64,000 nt of DNA from Sphingomonas_O sp049318505 (lineage in GTDB: Bacteria; Pseudomonadota; Alphaproteobacteria; Sphingomonadales; Sphingomonadaceae): the NCBI GenBank assembly GCA_049318505.1, contig JBMOGG010000001.1:62001-126000 (forward strand), given 5' to 3'. A program made the translations under genes and the position numbers. Shown in pieces: positions 29,110-37,551 of this stretch. Position 1 is the stretch's first letter; the number at the start of each line of letters is the position of its first letter. Under the pieces are notes generated by a model. That model was not told the DNA's origin, did no database searches, and saw nothing but the letters and a program-made list of their open reading frames with translations.

Positions 29110-29786
29110 GCCGAGGGCTTGGCGCTCCACAGCGTCGGGAAGGTGTTCTGCAGCGCCGCAACCTTGGGCGCGTCCCACATGCGGATATAGCCGTGGTTGG
29201 GGTTCTTGAACGCAAAGTCCTGATGATAGGCTTCCGCCGGAAAGAACTTGCCACTTTCCAGCCGCGTCGCGATCGGCGCGCCCCAGCTTTTCGCCGCGTT
29301 CAGCTGCGCGATATAGGTGCGGGCGACGCGGATCTGCTCAGCGTCCTGGGGAAAAATCGCCGAGCGATAGCTTGTGCCGCTGTCCGGCCCCTGCCGGTTC
29401 ACTTCAGTCGGGTTGTGCGCGACCGAGAAATAGACGCGTAACAGCGTGGCATAGCTGATCTGGCGCGGGTCGTAGACGACACGGATCGCCTCGGCATGCC
29501 GCGTGCGCTCGCTGCTGACGGCGTCGTAATTGGCGCTTCCTGCATCGCCGCCAGCATAGCCGGAAGTGACCTGCTGCACGCCCTTCAAATGGCTGAACAC
29601 GGCTTCCATGCCCCAAAAGCAGCCACCTGCAAGCACCGCCACTGCGCGCGGCGCAGTCGTCTTGGCATCAGTCGTTGCTGCAGGCACGAGCACGGTCCGT
29701 TCGGCGGCGAAGGCTGGAATTAACATCTGGGTCGCCAGCAGCGTTGCGCCGAAGATCGCGACGCCCGTCATCAGCCGCCCGATCAT
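29106..29786 (-). CDS. msrA: Peptide-methionine (S)-S-oxide reductase, exported
   Basis: Reduces methionine sulfoxide in damaged proteins. The catalytic GGCFWGMEA motif is at about residues 54-62, with YAGG and the GTSYRSAIF block. A hydrophobic N-terminus (MTGVAIFGATLLATQMLIPA then FAAE) is a signal peptide or anchor, so the enzyme should act in the periplasm. The 226-aa length is the MsrA domain plus this leader. A tiny gene overlaps its start codon by 3 nt upstream. Confidence 0.92.
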   Translation of the reverse strand: MIGRLMTGVAIFGATLLATQMLIPAFAAERTVLVPAATTDAKTTAPRAVAVLAGGCFWGMEAVFSHLKGVQQVTSGYAGGDAGSANYDAVSSERTRHAEAIRVVYDPRQISYATLLRVYFSVAHNPTEVNRQGPDSGTSYRSAIFPQDAEQIRVARTYIAQLNAAKSWGAPIATRLESGKFFPAEAYHQDFAFKNPNHGYIRMWDAPKVAALQNTFPTLWSAKPSA

Positions 29787-29881
29787 GCGAACATCCCCGT
29801 CGACACGGCCATCGGTACCCCGGCACCCAAGAAGCCAATGACAAAGGCGTAGACGTAATCGTTACGGAACAGGGCAATCAT
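29783..29881 (-). CDS. Possible 32-aa membrane microprotein upstream of msrA
   Basis: Not recognised. ATG at 29881 begins MIALFRNDYVYAFVIGFLGA and continues GVPMAVSTGMFA; one central helix is hydrophobic. Its TGA overlaps the msrA ATG (ATGA), the coupling seen across this chromosome, which supports real translation. The ribosome site is weak (GAAAG). Too short for a confident call. Confidence 0.42.
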   Translation of the reverse strand: MIALFRNDYVYAFVIGFLGAGVPMAVSTGMFA

Positions 29882-29948
29882 GACGAAATACTTTCGATGG
29901 TTGTGCCTCCAGTTACGGATCCACACCCCAAATGGTTTCACCCATGCC

Positions 29949-31151
29949 TTACTTCAATGCGGCACATGCCGTCTGGATGCGGGTGCACGCCTCGGTCAGG
30001 ATCGCTTCCGACGTGGCATAGCTAACGCGAAAGGCGGGGCTGAGGCCAAAGGCGTTGCCGGGGACGGCCGCGACCAGCGCATCGTCGAGGAAATAGTCGA
30101 TCAGGTCCGCGTCGCTCTCGATGATCTTGCCCTTGGGCGTGGTCTTGCCCAGGCATCCGTTGGCATCCGGATAGACGTAGAACGCGCCCTCCGGCGTTGG
30201 ACAATGCAGCCCCGGCGCCTCGTTCAGCATGCCGACGACAAGGTCGCGGCGCTTCAGGAACGCAGCGTTGCGGTCCTTCAAAAAGCTCTGGTCGCCATTG
30301 AGCGCAGCCACCGCCGCCGCCTGGGCAATCGAACAGGGATTGCTCGTCGATTGCGACTGGAGCTTGGCCATAGCCTTGATCAGCCAGGCCGGCCCGCCCG
30401 CATAGCCGATGCGCCATCCGGTCATCGCATAGGCCTTTGAACAGCCGTTCACCGTCAGCGTGCGCTCGTAGAGGTCAGGCGCGACCTGCGCGATCGTCGA
30501 AAACGGCGTGTCAGCGTACCAGACATGCTCGTACATATCATCGGTCAGCACCATAACATGCGGATGGCGGCGGATGACCTCCGCCAGCGCGCGCAACTCT
30601 TTGGCGCTATAAGCGGCCCCGGTCGGGTTCGAGGGCGAATTCAGCATCACCCATTTCGTCTGCGGCGTGATTGCAGCGTCGAGCTGCTCGGGCAAGATCT
30701 TGTAGAGCTGGTTCGCCCCTGCCTGCAGGATGACGGGCGAACCACCTGCGAAGTTCACAATGTCGGGATAGCTGACCCAATAAGGCGCGGGAATGATGAC
30801 CTCATCGCCCTTGCCGACGGTGGCGACCAGCGCATTGAACAGCGTGTGCTTGCCGCCGACATTCACGCTGATCTCGCTGGCGGCGTAGGTCAGGTCGTTG
30901 TCGCGGGCGAACTTGGCGGCGATAGCCGCCTTCAGCTCGGGAATGCCGTCGACCTCGGTGTATTTTGTCTTGCCCGCGCGGATCGCCTCGATGGCAGCGT
31001 CTTTCACGAAATCGGGCGTATCGAAATCGGGCTCGCCAGCCGACAGGCCGATCACATCGACCCCGGACCGTTTCAGCGCGGCGACGCGGCCTGTCATCGC
31101 CAGTGTCGGCGATGGTTTGATGCGGTCGATGGCGGCGGACAACTGGGCCAT
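29949..31151 (-). CDS. Class I/II PLP aminotransferase (aspartate aminotransferase type)
   Basis: A 400-aa aminotransferase of fold type I, subfamily Igamma. Key motifs: GLSAGEPDFDTPDFVKDAA, the PLP-lysine region TVNGCSKAYAMTGWRIGYAG, NSPSNPTGAAYS and the C-terminal Arg in FRVSYATSE. Most relatives transaminate aspartate and 2-oxoglutarate; some also use aromatic amino acids or prephenate. A separate gene on the minus strand, 25 bp from the pabBC gene upstream and possibly its operon partner. Confidence 0.9.
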   Translation of the reverse strand: MAQLSAAIDRIKPSPTLAMTGRVAALKRSGVDVIGLSAGEPDFDTPDFVKDAAIEAIRAGKTKYTEVDGIPELKAAIAAKFARDNDLTYAASEISVNVGGKHTLFNALVATVGKGDEVIIPAPYWVSYPDIVNFAGGSPVILQAGANQLYKILPEQLDAAITPQTKWVMLNSPSNPTGAAYSAKELRALAEVIRRHPHVMVLTDDMYEHVWYADTPFSTIAQVAPDLYERTLTVNGCSKAYAMTGWRIGYAGGPAWLIKAMAKLQSQSTSNPCSIAQAAAVAALNGDQSFLKDRNAAFLKRRDLVVGMLNEAPGLHCPTPEGAFYVYPDANGCLGKTTPKGKIIESDADLIDYFLDDALVAAVPGNAFGLSPAFRVSYATSEAILTEACTRIQTACAALK

Positions 31152-31175
31152 GAATTCCCCCTTAAGGCGGGGTGC

Positions 31176-32906
31176 CTATAAACCTGCAAGACGTGCGGGC
31201 AACAGGCCGCGCAGTGAATTGCCGATAAATAACCCGTTTTTCAGGTCATCGGCGCGCAAGTCGGCTTCGCGCGCCCGGCCTGCCGCAATCATGTCGTTGC
31301 GCAGAATGCCTCCCAATAGGCTGGCGTCGAGCGCCGGTGTCAGCAAGATGCCCTCGCGCTCCACGAAGATATTGGTGAAGCTCCCCTCGGTTAACCGTCC
31401 ATCCGGCAGGGCGAAGACGACTTCGAAACGGCCCCCTCGCGCGTCGTCGTAGAACGCCCTATCGGTCGTCTTGTGGCGTAGCCGGAAATCGGACGGGTCG
31501 ACCGGCAATGGCACGACCTGAACTTGGATTGGCGCTGCCGGGACGGGCGGCATCGGCCGCACCTCGATGGCAACATGGCCTCCCCTGCCCAGCAGGAGCC
31601 GGACGCGTGCAGATTCGCGCAGGCGAAAGGTTGCCGCCTGCAGGTCGTTGCGCGCCGAATGCCGGTCGAAGGTAAAGCCGAACTGGTCTGCGCTCGCTGT
31701 CAGCCGGGCGAGATGTGCTTCCAGGCGGATCAGTCCGCATTCAGGATCGAACCGCATGGTCTCGACAAGATCGAACCGGCGCGACGATGGCACGAACGCT
31801 CCCTTTGCCAGGCACTCTTGCCACTCGCTCGCTGCAGTCGAATCGGCCACGATTCCCGAGCCCAGCCCAAGGGTGGCGATCGGGTTGCCCTCTTCCATCG
31901 CCAGCGTGCGGATCGCCACGTTGAAGGCGGCGCTGCCATCGGGGTCGATTCGCCCGACGCTGCCGGTATACATACCGCGAGACCGCTGCTCGATTTCGCC
32001 GATCGCTTCCATGGCGCGGATCTTGGGCGCGCCGGTGATCGAACCGCACGGGAACAGCGCATGGAGGACGTCGAGGGCGTCGCGGCCTTCGGCCAGCTGC
32101 GCAGTTACGGTCGAGGTCATCTGCTGCACGGTCGGGTAGTGTTCGACGCGAAACATCTCGGGCACGGCAACGCTTCCCGTAACGGCCACGCGCGACAGGT
32201 CGTTGCGCAGTAGGTCGACGATCATCAGGTTTTCGGCACGTTGCTTGGGGTCGTTCGCCAGCAGCGCGGGGTCGGCGTCGGGCGCCGCCGTACCCTTCAT
32301 CGGCCGCGTGGTAATCTTTCCGTCTCTTAGGGCAAAGAACAGCTCGGGCGACAGCGACAACAGCCAGTGCCTGCCCGTCGCGACGACGGCGCCATAGGGG
32401 CTCGCGGCCCGCGAGCGCAGCCCGGCATAAAGCGCAAGGGGGTGCCCCGCGGTTGCAACTGCGGCCCGGAAAGTCAGATTGGCCTGATAGATGTCGCCTG
32501 CCGCGATCAGCGCCTTCACCTGCGCAAGCTGCGCCTCATAGGCCTCCCGCGAAAGGTCGGGCGTTGGCGTACTCAGCCAGGCACCTGCCGGATCGGGGAG
32601 TAGCGGCGCCATGCCGGCAGGGTCGATTGTCCGAAAACAGCGAAACAGCCCGAACCAGAGCAATGGCGCATCGGTCGGCACAGCACTTGCCAGCTTTGGC
32701 TCCAGTGCGGCACCCGCCTCGTAGGCGAGATAGCCCGCCGCATGCAGCCCGCCGCGCGTCGCCGTGCGCAGGGCCTCGAGCGCGGTCCTCACTTCGCCGG
32801 GTTGACGGGTCGTCACGATCTCGACCGGGTCGGTATAGAGCCGCGCTGACGCGGCAGGACCCGCACTGGCATCGTCGAGCAGGACAAAGGGCGGCGCAAA
32901 ACTCAC
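31176..32906 (-). CDS. pabB: Aminodeoxychorismate synthase PabB fused to 4-amino-4-deoxychorismate lyase PabC
   Basis: A 576-aa two-domain enzyme for para-aminobenzoate, a folate precursor. Residues 1 to about 360 form the chorismate-binding domain (DIYQANLTFR, MKGTAAPDADP, IVDLLRNDLSRV, FPCGSITGAPKIRAME, GLGSGIVADS). The rest is a fold-type IV PLP lyase (ETMRFDPECGLIRLEAHLAR, catalytic Lys in RHKTTDRAFY, EGSFTNIFVE, GGILRNDMI). The fusion covers both steps after PabA. The gene diverges from sdaA by 65 bp. Confidence 0.9.
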   Translation of the reverse strand: MSFAPPFVLLDDASAGPAASARLYTDPVEIVTTRQPGEVRTALEALRTATRGGLHAAGYLAYEAGAALEPKLASAVPTDAPLLWFGLFRCFRTIDPAGMAPLLPDPAGAWLSTPTPDLSREAYEAQLAQVKALIAAGDIYQANLTFRAAVATAGHPLALYAGLRSRAASPYGAVVATGRHWLLSLSPELFFALRDGKITTRPMKGTAAPDADPALLANDPKQRAENLMIVDLLRNDLSRVAVTGSVAVPEMFRVEHYPTVQQMTSTVTAQLAEGRDALDVLHALFPCGSITGAPKIRAMEAIGEIEQRSRGMYTGSVGRIDPDGSAAFNVAIRTLAMEEGNPIATLGLGSGIVADSTAASEWQECLAKGAFVPSSRRFDLVETMRFDPECGLIRLEAHLARLTASADQFGFTFDRHSARNDLQAATFRLRESARVRLLLGRGGHVAIEVRPMPPVPAAPIQVQVVPLPVDPSDFRLRHKTTDRAFYDDARGGRFEVVFALPDGRLTEGSFTNIFVEREGILLTPALDASLLGGILRNDMIAAGRAREADLRADDLKNGLFIGNSLRGLLPARLAGL

Positions 32907-32971
32907 TATTTCCTCTTGGCATTCCCAGCGCGTGCTTGCCAGCCCATGTCTGCCGCGCGCATGATGCGGCC

Positions 32972-34351
32972 ATGGTTGCCAGTGTCTTCGACTTGTTCAA
33001 GATCGGCGTCGGTCCTTCGTCCTCGCACACAATGGGGCCGATGACGGCCGCCGCCGATTTTGCCGCGGGGCTGGTCCATGATGGCGTGTTGGCGAAGGTC
33101 CGGCGGGTCGACGTGGCGCTCTATGGGTCGCTGGCCCTGACCGGTAAGGGACACGCGACCGACCGCGCCCTCTTGCTTGGCCTTTCGGGTGAGCGTCCGG
33201 CCAATTTGTGCCCGGACCGCGCCGATGCGATCGTTGCCGCAATACGCGCCACGCACGAGCTCGAGCTTGCCGGGACGCACCCTGTCGCCTTCGACGAGGC
33301 GCGCGACCTTCGTTTCCTCCAGAAGGAACGCCTGCCTTTCCATTCGAACGCGATGCGCTTTGCGGCCTTCGATGCTGCTGGCGCGCAAGTCGCCACTTGC
33401 ACGGCTTATTCGGTCGGCGGTGGCGCTGTCGTCTATGAGGCGGACATTGCCCGCAATGCCCCGCCAGAGGGCCTTGTCGATGTGCCACACCGCTTTTGCT
33501 CGGGCGACGATTTGCTCGCGAGAGCGCACGCTACGGGCAAGTCGATCGCCGAACTGATGCGCGAGAACGAGTTGGTTGCGTTGTCGGCCGAAGAACTGAG
33601 CGCCCGGTTGAGCGCGATTCGCAGCGCCATGTCCGCCTGCATCGACCGGGGCGTGGCGATCGGCGGCATCCTGCCCGGGGGGCTCGAGGTCAAGCGGCGC
33701 GCCCCCGACATCCTGCGGCAATTGGTCGAGCGACAGGAACGCGCGCTTGCTGACCCGCTGACTGTAATCGACTGGGTGAATCTCTGGGCGCTCGCCGTCA
33801 ATGAAGAAAATGCAGCGGGTGGCAGGGTGGTGACGGCCCCGACGAATGGCGCAGCTGGCATCGTCCCCGCAGTGCTGCGCTACTACGAGCGTTTCGCGCC
33901 CGGTGCGTGTAGCCGGGGTTCGGAGGACTTTTTGCTGACGGCGGCGGCCATCGGCTCTTTGTTCAAGGAAAATGCCTCGATTTCGGGCGCCGAAGTCGGC
34001 TGCCAGGGTGAAGTCGGCGTCGCTTGCTCGATGGCGGCGGCGGGGCTTGCGGCCGCCCTCGGCGCCACGCCGATGCAGGTCGAAAACGCGGCCGAGATCG
34101 GCATGGAGCATAATCTGGGTCTGACCTGCGATCCGGTGGCGGGCCTTGTCCAAGTGCCGTGTATCGAGCGCAACGCCGTCGGCAGCATCAAGGCGATTGA
34201 GGCGGCGCGGCTGGCAATGCTCGGGGACGGTACGCATCGGGTTTCGCTCGACCAAGTCATCGAGACGATGCGCAAGACCGGCCTCGACATGAACGAAAGA
34301 TATAAAGAAACCTCGCTCGGTGGCCTTGCTGTCAATGTCGTGGAATGCTGA
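32972..34351 (+). CDS. sdaA: L-serine ammonia-lyase, iron-sulfur type (single chain)
   Basis: Deaminates L-serine to pyruvate using a [4Fe-4S] cluster. The 459-aa chain begins VFDLFKIGVGPSSSHTMGPM, the standard N-terminus of the beta domain. The alpha domain carries the cluster cysteines in GCQGEVGVACSMAAAG, LTCDPVAGLVQVPCIERNA. The ATG at 32972 was chosen because similarity starts there; the frame is open far upstream as shadow sequence. The TetR-type gene follows after one base. Confidence 0.92.
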   Translation: MVASVFDLFKIGVGPSSSHTMGPMTAAADFAAGLVHDGVLAKVRRVDVALYGSLALTGKGHATDRALLLGLSGERPANLCPDRADAIVAAIRATHELELAGTHPVAFDEARDLRFLQKERLPFHSNAMRFAAFDAAGAQVATCTAYSVGGGAVVYEADIARNAPPEGLVDVPHRFCSGDDLLARAHATGKSIAELMRENELVALSAEELSARLSAIRSAMSACIDRGVAIGGILPGGLEVKRRAPDILRQLVERQERALADPLTVIDWVNLWALAVNEENAAGGRVVTAPTNGAAGIVPAVLRYYERFAPGACSRGSEDFLLTAAAIGSLFKENASISGAEVGCQGEVGVACSMAAAGLAAALGATPMQVENAAEIGMEHNLGLTCDPVAGLVQVPCIERNAVGSIKAIEAARLAMLGDGTHRVSLDQVIETMRKTGLDMNERYKETSLGGLAVNVVEC

Positions 34352-34352
34352 G

Positions 34353-34877
34353 ATGGTGAAGGCCACGGATCGTCGCACAGAGCTGCTGGACCGGCTGGCT
34401 GACCATGTGCTCGCGCAGGGATTATCGGCCTCGAGCCTGCGCCCGCTCGCCAAGGCGGCCGGAACGAGCGACCGCATGCTGCTGTACTACTTCCCCGACA
34501 AAGGCGCGCTGATTGCCGCCGTGCTTGAGGTCGTCGCGGCGCGGATGGTCGTGCTGCTCGATGCCCGCACCTCGGCAGGGCCGTTACGCTTTGCCGCTCT
34601 GAAGGCGGCGCTGCTCGATGTCGTTTTTGCCGAGGATATGTGGCCCTACATGCGGCTGTGGCTCGAGATGGCCTCGCTTGCCGCGCTCGGTGATCCGGTG
34701 TTCCGGGCGGTCGGCGAACAGCTCGGCCACGGCTTCCTCGCCTGGGGTGCAGCGCAGCTCGACAGCGTGGACGAGGCAACGCGCGACGTGGAGGCGGCGC
34801 GCCTGCTGGTTGCGATCGAGGGGACATTGCTACTGAAGAGTGTGGGGCTGGAGGCAATCGCCCGCCGGGCCGGCTAG
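34353..34877 (+). CDS. TetR-family transcriptional regulator
   Basis: A 174-aa TetR protein with an N-terminal helix-turn-helix (SASSLRPLAKAAGTSDRMLL then YYFPDKGALIAAVLEVV) and a variable ligand domain. An in-frame ATG at 34335 overlaps sdaA, but 34353 (MVKATDRRTELL) follows the sdaA stop closely and matches the usual length. A 16-bp dyad at 35008-35023, 130 bp downstream, has the form of a TetR operator and may be its target. Ligand unknown. Confidence 0.82.
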   Translation: MVKATDRRTELLDRLADHVLAQGLSASSLRPLAKAAGTSDRMLLYYFPDKGALIAAVLEVVAARMVVLLDARTSAGPLRFAALKAALLDVVFAEDMWPYMRLWLEMASLAALGDPVFRAVGEQLGHGFLAWGAAQLDSVDEATRDVEAARLLVAIEGTLLLKSVGLEAIARRAG

Positions 34878-34971
34878 CGGCGCCGCAGAACGATCGCCAG
34901 CATAAGCGCGATGCCCGTGCCCGATAGGATCGCGGCTGCCCCCGCCAGCACGGTTGCCGGATCGGCGACAT
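34874..34971 (-). pseudogene. Possible small membrane protein gene broken by a 1-base deletion
   Basis: An ATG at 34971 has a strong ribosome site (AAGGAGG, five bases away), but its frame is basic and unlike a protein. The neighbouring frame encodes a hydrophobic helix ending ILSGTGIALMLAIVLRRR with a TAG at 34874-34876. The distance from ATG to stop is 98 nt, one short of a whole number of codons, as if one base had been lost after the start. It may equally be chance or a sequencing error. Confidence 0.28.
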
Positions 34972-35002
34972 GATCGCCTCCTTGTTTACGGCCATGCTCT
35001 GG

Positions 35003-35030
35003 TTGAATGTAGCGTTCGCTACAATATGCA
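35003..35030 (+). promoter_or_regulatory. Candidate TetR operator within a promoter
   Basis: Dyad TGTAGCG (35008-35014), TT, CGCTACA (35017-35023), a form common for TetR regulators. On the plus strand it fills the spacer between TTGAAT (35003-35008) and TATGCA (35025-35030), so binding would block transcription of the dipeptidase gene. On the minus strand it is upstream of the small membrane-protein remnant. Confidence 0.5.
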
Positions 35031-35075
35031 AGATAGGGCTGTCCTACCGCTTGCCCTTTGTGCTTAGCTGCCGTG

Positions 35076-36419
35076 ATGACCCATCACTTTTCACCTCGCT
35101 GCGCACATTCCGCGTTGCAAGCGACTCGATTCACCCGCACGGCGCGAGCCCGTAGGGTGACTTTCGTGACCTTCGCGCTCCTCGCAATGGCGGCGCCCGC
35201 TGCGGCCCAGACCGCGCTGACGCCCGTAGATTCGCCGGTCAAAGCGCGCATCGACCGCATCTTGAAGGCGACGCCGCTGATCGACGGGCACAATGACCTG
35301 CCCTGGGAACTGCGCGAGAAATATGCATCGAAGGTCGAGACGACTGATGTCGCCGCGAATAGCGACAAGCTGCCCCAGCCATTGCAGACCGACATGGCGC
35401 GGCTGCACGCGGGCCGCGTCGGTGGACAGTTCTGGTCGGTCTATGTGCCCGCGGAAATGACCGGCGGCGTGGCGGTGCAGGCAACGCTCGAGCAAATCGA
35501 CATCGTAAAGCGGCTGGCCGCCCGTTACCCGGCGGATCTCCAAATCGCGACCACGGCAGACGATGTCGTGCGCATCCATAAGATGGGCCGTGTCGCCAGC
35601 CTGATGGGCATTGAGGGCGGGCACCAGATCGGCAACTCGCTCGGCGTTCTGCGCCAGATGTTTGCGCTTGGGGTCCGCTATATGACTCTGACGCACTTCC
35701 TCAATAACGACTGGGCCGACTCGGCGACCGACGACCCGAAGCACAATGGCCTGACACCGTTCGGCCGCAGCGTGGTCGGCGAAATGAACCGGCTGGGGGT
35801 GATCCTCGATCTCAGCCATGTGAGCCCCAAGACGATGGCCGATGCGCTCGACACAACCAAGGCGCCGGTCATATTCTCGCATTCAGGTGCACGCGCCCTC
35901 AATGACCATCCGAGGAACGTGCCCGATAACATGCTCAGGCGCCTGCCTGCTAACGGCGGCGTCGTGATGGTCAACTTCTATCCAGGCCATTTGTCACAGG
36001 CCGTCACGGCATGGAACGCCCAGCGCGCGGGAACGGAAGCAGGCGCCAAAATCCTGTTCAACGGCCAGCCGGAACGGCTCAAGGCGGCGATGGCGGCATG
36101 GGACAAGGACCATCCGAAGCCGGTCACCGTGATCGGGGTGGTCGCCGACCACATCGATCAAGTGGCCAATATCGCCGGCCATGATCATGTCGGACTGGGC
36201 GGCGATCTCGACGGTATCGGTGGCGATTCGGTCGTTGGCCTAGGCGGCGTCGACGGCTATCCGCGCCTATTCGCCGAACTCATCGGGCGTGGCTGGAGCG
36301 ATACCGACCTCGCCAAGCTCGCGGGCGGCAACATCCTGCGGGTCATGCGCGGCGTGGAAGCCACCGCCGTTGCGATGAAGGGCAACGCGCCCATCATCGC
36401 AACGGTTGATCGCAACTAA
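35076..36419 (+). CDS. Membrane dipeptidase, M19 (renal dipeptidase) family, exported
   Basis: A zinc dipeptidase of the amidohydrolase fold, about 447 aa. Metal-site motifs: LIDGHNDLPWELR, the bridging Glu in MGIEGGHQIG, DLSHVSPKTM and FSHSGARAL. A basic stretch followed by a hydrophobic segment (VTFVTFALLAMAAPAAAQ) is a signal peptide, so it should work in the periplasm on dipeptides. Start is unclear: TTG 35058, ATG 35076 and GTG 35157 are all in frame; 35157 would give the most typical signal peptide. Confidence 0.85.
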   Translation: MTHHFSPRCAHSALQATRFTRTARARRVTFVTFALLAMAAPAAAQTALTPVDSPVKARIDRILKATPLIDGHNDLPWELREKYASKVETTDVAANSDKLPQPLQTDMARLHAGRVGGQFWSVYVPAEMTGGVAVQATLEQIDIVKRLAARYPADLQIATTADDVVRIHKMGRVASLMGIEGGHQIGNSLGVLRQMFALGVRYMTLTHFLNNDWADSATDDPKHNGLTPFGRSVVGEMNRLGVILDLSHVSPKTMADALDTTKAPVIFSHSGARALNDHPRNVPDNMLRRLPANGGVVMVNFYPGHLSQAVTAWNAQRAGTEAGAKILFNGQPERLKAAMAAWDKDHPKPVTVIGVVADHIDQVANIAGHDHVGLGGDLDGIGGDSVVGLGGVDGYPRLFAELIGRGWSDTDLAKLAGGNILRVMRGVEATAVAMKGNAPIIATVDRN

Positions 36420-36478
36420 TCAGTCGGCAAATGTTCAGATCGTCTGCACGCTTTAGTAATTGGTTCCACAACTGGGCG

Positions 36479-37504
36479 CTATTCTGAGCGGCTCTGGACC
36501 GCGATCGCGGGATAGTCGCTGAACACGCCATCGACACCGAGCGCGTAAAACTGCTTCAGCTCAGCGGCGAGATCCCCGTGCACCTTGGCACCGCCGTCTT
36601 TACAGAGCTCAAGCGGCAAGAAGGCGTTTTCGGCGCGAAAAGTCCAGACATGGACCTTCAGCCCGGCCTTGTGCGCGTCGGCAACAAGCGTCGTCGGCGC
36701 CGCCGACCGGCCCATGCCGTCGCGTGGAACGATCAGGCTCTTGGTCACGCCCACGGCATCGGCATAGCGCGCCACATCGGCAAGACCAGCGGGCGTCACC
36801 ATGGTCGTCGATGACAGGGCGGGACGGTCTGCGGGATGGCCGCTCCCATCGATCAGCTGTACGAGACGAAGCTTGGTGACCTTGCGCAAGCGCTGCAAAT
36901 TGCCAACCTCGAACGACTGGATGAACACAGGGTCGGTCTTCTTGGTATAGCCCGCCTTCTTGAGCGCCGCGAGCAGCGGCGCTTCCATGTTCATGCCCAG
37001 CCCGTCGAAGTAAGTGCCGTGCTTGATTTCGGGATATACCCCGACGCGGCCGTGTGTCGTTGCCGCAAGCGCCAAGATTTCGGTAAAGGTCGGAATCTGG
37101 AACTGGCCATCATAAGGCCGGTTCTGCGGGCGCAATTCGCCAAGCCGTTCGCGGGCGCGCAGCGTTTTCAGTTCGGCCAGCGTGAAGTCCTCGGTGAACC
37201 AGCCGGTCACCTTGTGCCCATCGATTGTCTTGGTCGCCTTGCGCGCGGCGAATTCGGGATGGGCGGCGACATCGGTTGTACCCGAAATCTCGTTCTCGTG
37301 CCGCGCAACCAGGACGCGGTCCTTGGTCATGACCAGGTCGGGCTCGATGAAATCGGCACCCACTTCGATCGCGCGCTGATAAGAGGCGAGCGTATGTTCG
37401 GGCCGCTCGCCGCTAGCGCCGCGGTGGGCAATGACCAGCGGTTGGATCTGTGACGTCGATGGGGAAAGGGCGGCAGCGGCAATCATGGCGATCCAATGGA
37501 GCAT
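36479..37504 (-). CDS. glpQ: Glycerophosphodiester phosphodiesterase, exported
   Basis: Hydrolyses glycerophosphodiesters from phospholipid breakdown to glycerol-3-phosphate. The TIM-barrel active site is visible: LVIAHRGASGERPEHTLASY, GADFIEPDLVMTKD and VLVARHENEISGTTDV. The 341-aa length and the large insert after HENEI (with TGWFTEDFTLAELKTLRARE) fit the periplasmic GlpQ branch. The N-terminus is a short signal peptide, MLHWIAMIAAAALSPSTS. The ATG at 37504 has an AGGAG site at good spacing. Confidence 0.92.
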   Translation of the reverse strand: MLHWIAMIAAAALSPSTSQIQPLVIAHRGASGERPEHTLASYQRAIEVGADFIEPDLVMTKDRVLVARHENEISGTTDVAAHPEFAARKATKTIDGHKVTGWFTEDFTLAELKTLRARERLGELRPQNRPYDGQFQIPTFTEILALAATTHGRVGVYPEIKHGTYFDGLGMNMEAPLLAALKKAGYTKKTDPVFIQSFEVGNLQRLRKVTKLRLVQLIDGSGHPADRPALSSTTMVTPAGLADVARYADAVGVTKSLIVPRDGMGRSAAPTTLVADAHKAGLKVHVWTFRAENAFLPLELCKDGGAKVHGDLAAELKQFYALGVDGVFSDYPAIAVQSRSE

Positions 37505-37551
37505 GGACGTCTCCTCTTGTCACCCCCTGACACACGCGTCATGTCGCGCGT

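Noticed and set aside
32906..34477. A 523-codon minus-strand frame opposite sdaA
   Set aside because: Antisense shadow of a well-conserved serine dehydratase.
34970..35155. A 61-codon plus-strand frame before the dipeptidase gene
   Set aside because: It has no ribosome site, lies over the operator/promoter region, and overlaps the dipeptidase signal-peptide coding sequence in another frame.
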